A stretch of DNA of 64,000 bases from NCBI GenBank assembly GCA_029891345.1, contig CM057005.1:65481760-65545759 (forward strand), given 5' to 3'. This DNA is from Dryococelus australis (lineage: Eukaryota; Arthropoda; Insecta; Phasmatodea; Phasmatidae). The position numbers and the translations under genes are program-made. Below are positions 60,623-64,000 of this stretch, piece by piece (the first letter of the stretch is position 1; each line of letters opens with the position of its first letter). Under the pieces are notes generated by a model. That model did no database searches. It was not told the origin of the DNA and saw only the letters and a list, made by a program, of their open reading frames with translations.

Positions 60623-62592
60623 TCTGCAGCATTAACAAGTATGCACTACTAAAATATATGCCATACTATATAATTACTGTTCACATCTATGCATGCCATT
60701 AAAACATTGTTATCCACCAGTGATCTGCACCTTCTACCTTCCCTATTCTGTAGACTGTACACACAAGAGAACTAATTTGCATATTACTAACACATTTACA
60801 TTCATAAAAATGAATTATGGTTTATACTTGGATGTTGCTTGTATAAAGTGAGATGGTTCGTTGCAAATGTTAAGCTTACATATAGCGGAATTATATAAAA
60901 TGATCAGAAAAGTAGATCCTGAGCAAAGAGTTGTGTCAACTTTGTAGACGCCAACTCACTCCTCTGATCTGGATGATATGCTGTCCTTATCCTTGTGCGC
61001 CTGGCCAGAGGAGCAACTGCTTCCCATGTTTGTCTGTGTGGATGTGCTTCTGCCCTTACGCACAGACAACTCCTCCCCTTAAGGCGTAGATTGAACTTTC
61101 TCTGCTTTGGCCATCTTCAATGCTACGCAAAAAAAAAAAAAGACATCATTTCAATGTTGACAATCTCTTGGAGTTCATGGGGAATAACATTTTAAAATTT
61201 GTAATCCTATCAACATTAATTAATAAATGAAGAGATTTGGGCGGCTCTTAAGATGCTGGTTTCCCTAGCGCTTAGCAGGTAGATTTGGCAAGTGTCGCAC
61301 CTGTTGACGGGCATCAGAGACGAAGCTTGAAAGTTCTCCTGTTATTTCAGCCTTTCAATGAGAGATAGCGACAGCAGCAACACGTATTAGTAACAAAACA
61401 CAATCGCAGTTCATCGGGAGGAACGTGTCACGCTTCTAAGAAACATGGTCTGTTGTGTTAAACGACAGGTTGTCTCTGTGGCCAAGGATGAGTAAATGTG
61501 AAAAATAATGAGGGGTGTGGGGGAGTGGAGGAAAGTGCTTACCCTCCTGCAGTAACACACAACAGGATGACCTGTAGGATGAAATGCATGTCGATGATCT
61601 TCACATTTCTTCCAACTCCCCCCCCTCCCCTTAACAGTTATTAGCAACTGTAGATACATGAAACAGTGGGTCTTGCCCATGAATTCTTTGGGCCTGCATT
61701 TATTTCCTACTGAACTGTGTCATCAGAAATAATTTTTAATAAGGAAGGCTAAAGAAATTATGGTACACCTCACAAACAAAATATTAATTTGTGGTACACT
61801 TAAAACATAAATATAATATTAAATTTGAGTCAACGTTATTTTATGGCAGTTAGTACAAAGTGAAAAAGAAAAATGATGTTTGACATTGATATTTACGTTT
61901 GCTCACTATTCGGCATACACGTTTGCTCCGTGGATCTCCTGCACTAAAATAATTATCCTATAGAAAATCAACAAGTGGTTTATATTTTTTCACATGTTAT
62001 ACACTGGCTAAAATGTGTAATTTTTGTTGTGTGATCAGAACTGGGAATTGATTATGATCAACATACCATTCTGCATATATTTCAAAGCTATTAGTAGGGA
62101 TAGGCAAATTTCGCGAGTTCAATGACCTGTAGGCTAGACTCCTCAGTCCTGTGCATACTAGAGCCTCAGCTGTGTGTTCATTGGCTGTTGCCCCACACCT
62201 AACAGTTATGGGATTCGCAAGGTGTTTACTTGCAAGTATGTTATTGGCTCAGAGGCATGCAGGGCGGGTCTAATAAACTGTGATTCAATTGCGAAGGTGA
62301 CTTCACTGCATATGTGTTTGACATCTATCTTATCCCAAAATGAATTCGCAAAATTTTCCTATTTCTAGCTATTAGATACTGTTATTCAAATTGAACTATT
62401 GCTCCACCTGGATTATTTGTATTTCATAATGTAATATGAAAACTGATTATTATGTAATATTATATACAGAAATTTTGAATTATGAATATATACAGTTTGA
62501 AACTTTTTAATAATATAAATTGTAGTATGTATTTGGGAAATAAGAAATTTGTACTATGTATTCGTTAGCTTTTCGTTTGTAAGGATACATAA

Positions 62593-62720
62593 TGTAGTAG
62601 TCGGATTGCTTGCCTCCCACCAGGGCGATCCAAGTGCATACCGCATTTCCGCATGTGAAAAACCTGACAGATTTTGCCGTTGTTCGGTGCATTCTCTCAC
62701 GGTAATCCCATTTCCTCCAG
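62593..62720 (+). mobile_element. Diverged, partial tRNA-type SINE
   Basis: TAGTAGTCGGATTGCTTGCC, TCCCACCAGGGCGATCCAAG, then CGCATGTGAAAAACC and TCTCTCACGGTAATCCC follow the order of the SINE family at 7480 and 40506. Identity is lower and the tail is missing. Confidence 0.55.
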
Positions 62721-63090
62721 CCAGAAGTGGCTCATGCAATAAAATTAATTTGGGGAGCGGTAGCCAAAATTAAAACCGTAATTTGTTACATTACTACACA
62801 TATTGGTTATATCGGTGAGTGAGGCCGTGTTCCAACGGGTTTAGAATTATTTCGCGTTTAGTATTTTGTAAGGTTTTAATTGGAATACATCGACTTTCAT
62901 ATGTTAAGAATGCAATAATGATATTTTGTTGTGCTTCATTTCTTAACATTTTGAATATAAAGGTAAAATATGAAGTATTAAATTAAAAATCCAAGAAATT
63001 CTTAAAATAATTTATGTTTCGTTACGCAACTTTTTATGGCACTATTTTGCTTGAAATTAGCAAATAAAAATAAGAGAGATGTTAATAAGA

Positions 63091-63111
63091 TATATATATA
63101 TATATATATAT
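63091..63111. repeat. Short (TA)n run
   Basis: 21 nt of alternating T and A. Confidence 0.9.
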
Positions 63112-63541
63112 TAATATACGTATTTCTGAATAACACCGACGAACTTTGGCAGGTTATTCTTGATGAAAAATAGGACAAAAATATCTGTACCACTTTTTCC
63201 CTAAAGTGATTATTGAGGGAGCTACGCATTCCTAAAAACCATGGCTGTGAGTATGATTGAGTTAAAAATATCAGAAACTACTCACGATTAAGTAACAAAT
63301 CGGTGAATTGTAGAAAGGAGATCTTACACCTACGAAATTGGGGTTGGTGATATCATCCCCCGTCATCATGAAAATAGGGGTTGCCACTCTGTTTTTGCAC
63401 AGAAATGTGAACAGTAAGCTGTAAGCGATATGTTGACTTGACTTAAGACTCAGCACATCGTAACGAACAAAAAAGGTCGTCTTGTCGGAGTACTCTCATG
63501 TGAACCGCTTTCGCAAAATCCATTCGTGAAGTATTGCTTAC

Positions 63542-63686
63542 CTCGCTGGCCACTCACCTTCACGGTGCTCGAGAGTGGTTAGGTGGTCAGGTGCCAGCCT
63601 TCGAGATACCATGTTCAATACTAAACCATTCCAACCATCTAATGATTTGGTGCTATTTTTTGTGTAAATAGTGAGGCGGACAGACT
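63542..63686 (-). CDS. Candidate upstream exon of the NWD-like gene
   Basis: The donor GCGAG|GTAAGC gives phase 2, exactly what the acceptor at 60294 needs, and joins WPAR to SPSYQV. A second strong donor (GAAG|GTGAGT) lies 16 nt upstream but gives the wrong phase. The frame reads SVRLTIYTKNSTKSLDGWNG and MVSRRLAPDHLTTLEHREG. An acceptor-like AACAG follows a weak pyrimidine stretch at 63687-63688, giving an internal exon. Alternatively translation starts at the Met at 63610-63612, making this the first coding exon. No domain recognised. The right edge is uncertain. Confidence 0.5.
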
Positions 63687-64000
63687 CTGTTTGGTTAAGA
63701 TAGCAGTAATGTTTAAGTGGCATATCAAATCACTTTGTTTCTTGTTTGGGTTGGTGTGTGTGCATGTTTGTTCGCATGTGTGTTGGTGTATCTGTATGTA
63801 TATAACAGATTAGGAGAAAGAATTCACAAATTAGAAACATATTTATGTTTCTAAAAATGATTTTATGCCTCTTTGATTTATACTTGTTATGCATAATGGG
63901 GCTAAAAATTAAACAGAGCAGAGCTACCAAAATCGTTTAGCCAATTGTGTATCATTTGTAAAATGTTGTGAAAAAAATAAAATTTTTCCTCTTTCTCGGT
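63687..64000. other. AT-rich right edge of the window
   Basis: No exon, promoter or repeat recognised. If the exon at 63542 is the first coding exon, the promoter could lie here, but no TATA box or initiator stands out. Confidence 0.4.

Larger units (their letters stand above)
60295..63541 (-). other. Probable intron (phase 2), 3.2 kb
   Basis: Between the donor GTAAGC at 63536-63541 and the acceptor at 60295-60296, if the upstream exon is right. Besides the two SINEs and a short (TA)n run I see no gene. A 12-A run lies near 61128, and ATTTGGGCGGCTCTTAAG at about 61228 matches the SINE tail of the 7480 family. Confidence 0.5.
2365..63686 (-). other. Host gene: NWD1/NWD2-like NACHT/WD-repeat protein, 5' part (multi-exon model)
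   Basis: Nine minus-strand segments form one gene. In transcript order they are 63542-63686 (probable), 60098-60294, 49463-49552, 47732-47941, 41040-41251, 18415-18627, 12291-12422, 5105-5260 and 2365-2556. Each inner border is AG/GT and the codon phases agree at every junction: phase 2, then 1, 1, 1, then 0 for the rest. Exon lengths 197, 90, 210, 212, 213, 132, 156 and 192 keep one frame open throughout. The protein has a Ser/Gln/Thr-rich leader, an alpha/beta domain opening with IVIYVCAADSQ and closing around YRLQPISSHIPGF, and a helical segment. That layout resembles NWD-family proteins upstream of their NACHT ATPase. NACHT and WD40 are not in this window; the last exon ends in an open donor. 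The family call rests on remembered motif patterns, not a search. TEP1- or nephrocystin-3-like proteins share the domain and are the alternatives. Confidence 0.72.

Noticed and set aside
61411-61680. Minus-strand 89-codon frame as a first exon
   Set aside because: No donor in the needed phase, and the sequence is not protein-like.
63558-63686. Upstream exon ending at the GTGAGT donor (63558)
   Set aside because: Gives phase 1, which does not fit the phase-2 acceptor at 60294.

Overview
The window is eukaryotic, most likely arthropod (probably insect), nuclear DNA. It is AT-rich and full of transposable elements. Its host coding content is a chain of short exons with canonical GT/AG borders, separated by introns of 1.5 to 22 kb. 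The mix of Ty3/gypsy, BEL/Pao, Ty1/copia, Tc1/mariner and tRNA-derived SINEs fits an insect with a large genome. The species cannot be told from the sequence. No rRNA, functional tRNA, CRISPR array or prokaryotic operon was seen.

Host gene: one gene runs on the minus strand across essentially the whole window. Eight exons (60098-60294, 49463-49552, 47732-47941, 41040-41251, 18415-18627, 12291-12422, 5105-5260, 2365-2556) and a probable ninth upstream (63542-63686) join with matching codon phases at every junction. The product looks like the N-terminal part of a NACHT and WD-repeat protein (NWD1/NWD2-like). It has a low-complexity leader, then the alpha/beta domain these proteins carry before NACHT, then the helical linker. 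The NACHT ATPase and WD40 repeats would lie beyond position 1, because the last exon ends in an open phase-0 splice donor.

Intron content: the 22.4-kb intron 18628-41039 holds a three-level retrotransposon nest. A plus-strand Ty3/gypsy provirus (18932-35768, two 134-bp LTRs) carries a 1.4-kb LINE-like insertion in gag. A minus-strand BEL/Pao element (23799-29741, target duplication AACAT) splits its integrase. A plus-strand Ty1/copia element (30178-35090, target duplication ACACC) sits in the integrase C-terminal tail. All three are broken by stops and frameshifts. The same intron holds a mariner-like element (36558-37932) and three SINEs.

Four copies of one 1.7-2.0-kb family that begins TG and ends CA lie at 8277-9997, 15591-17568, 37950-~39175 and 43283-45234. 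The three complete copies have 4-bp target duplications and look like solo LTRs. One split an older degenerate Ty3/gypsy fragment (about 42245-45990), and another split an interspersed repeat (15383-18185). A further 740-bp solo LTR with exact ends lies at 2666-3405. Smaller items are a 676-bp MITE at 356-1031, a Tc1-like transposase remnant near 50.2-50.7 kb, several tRNA-derived SINEs, microsatellites and a perfect 24-bp-arm palindrome at 47619-47668.

I found no convincing new multi-gene system. The most informative content is the NWD-like gene model, the datable nested insertions and the TG/CA solo-LTR family.
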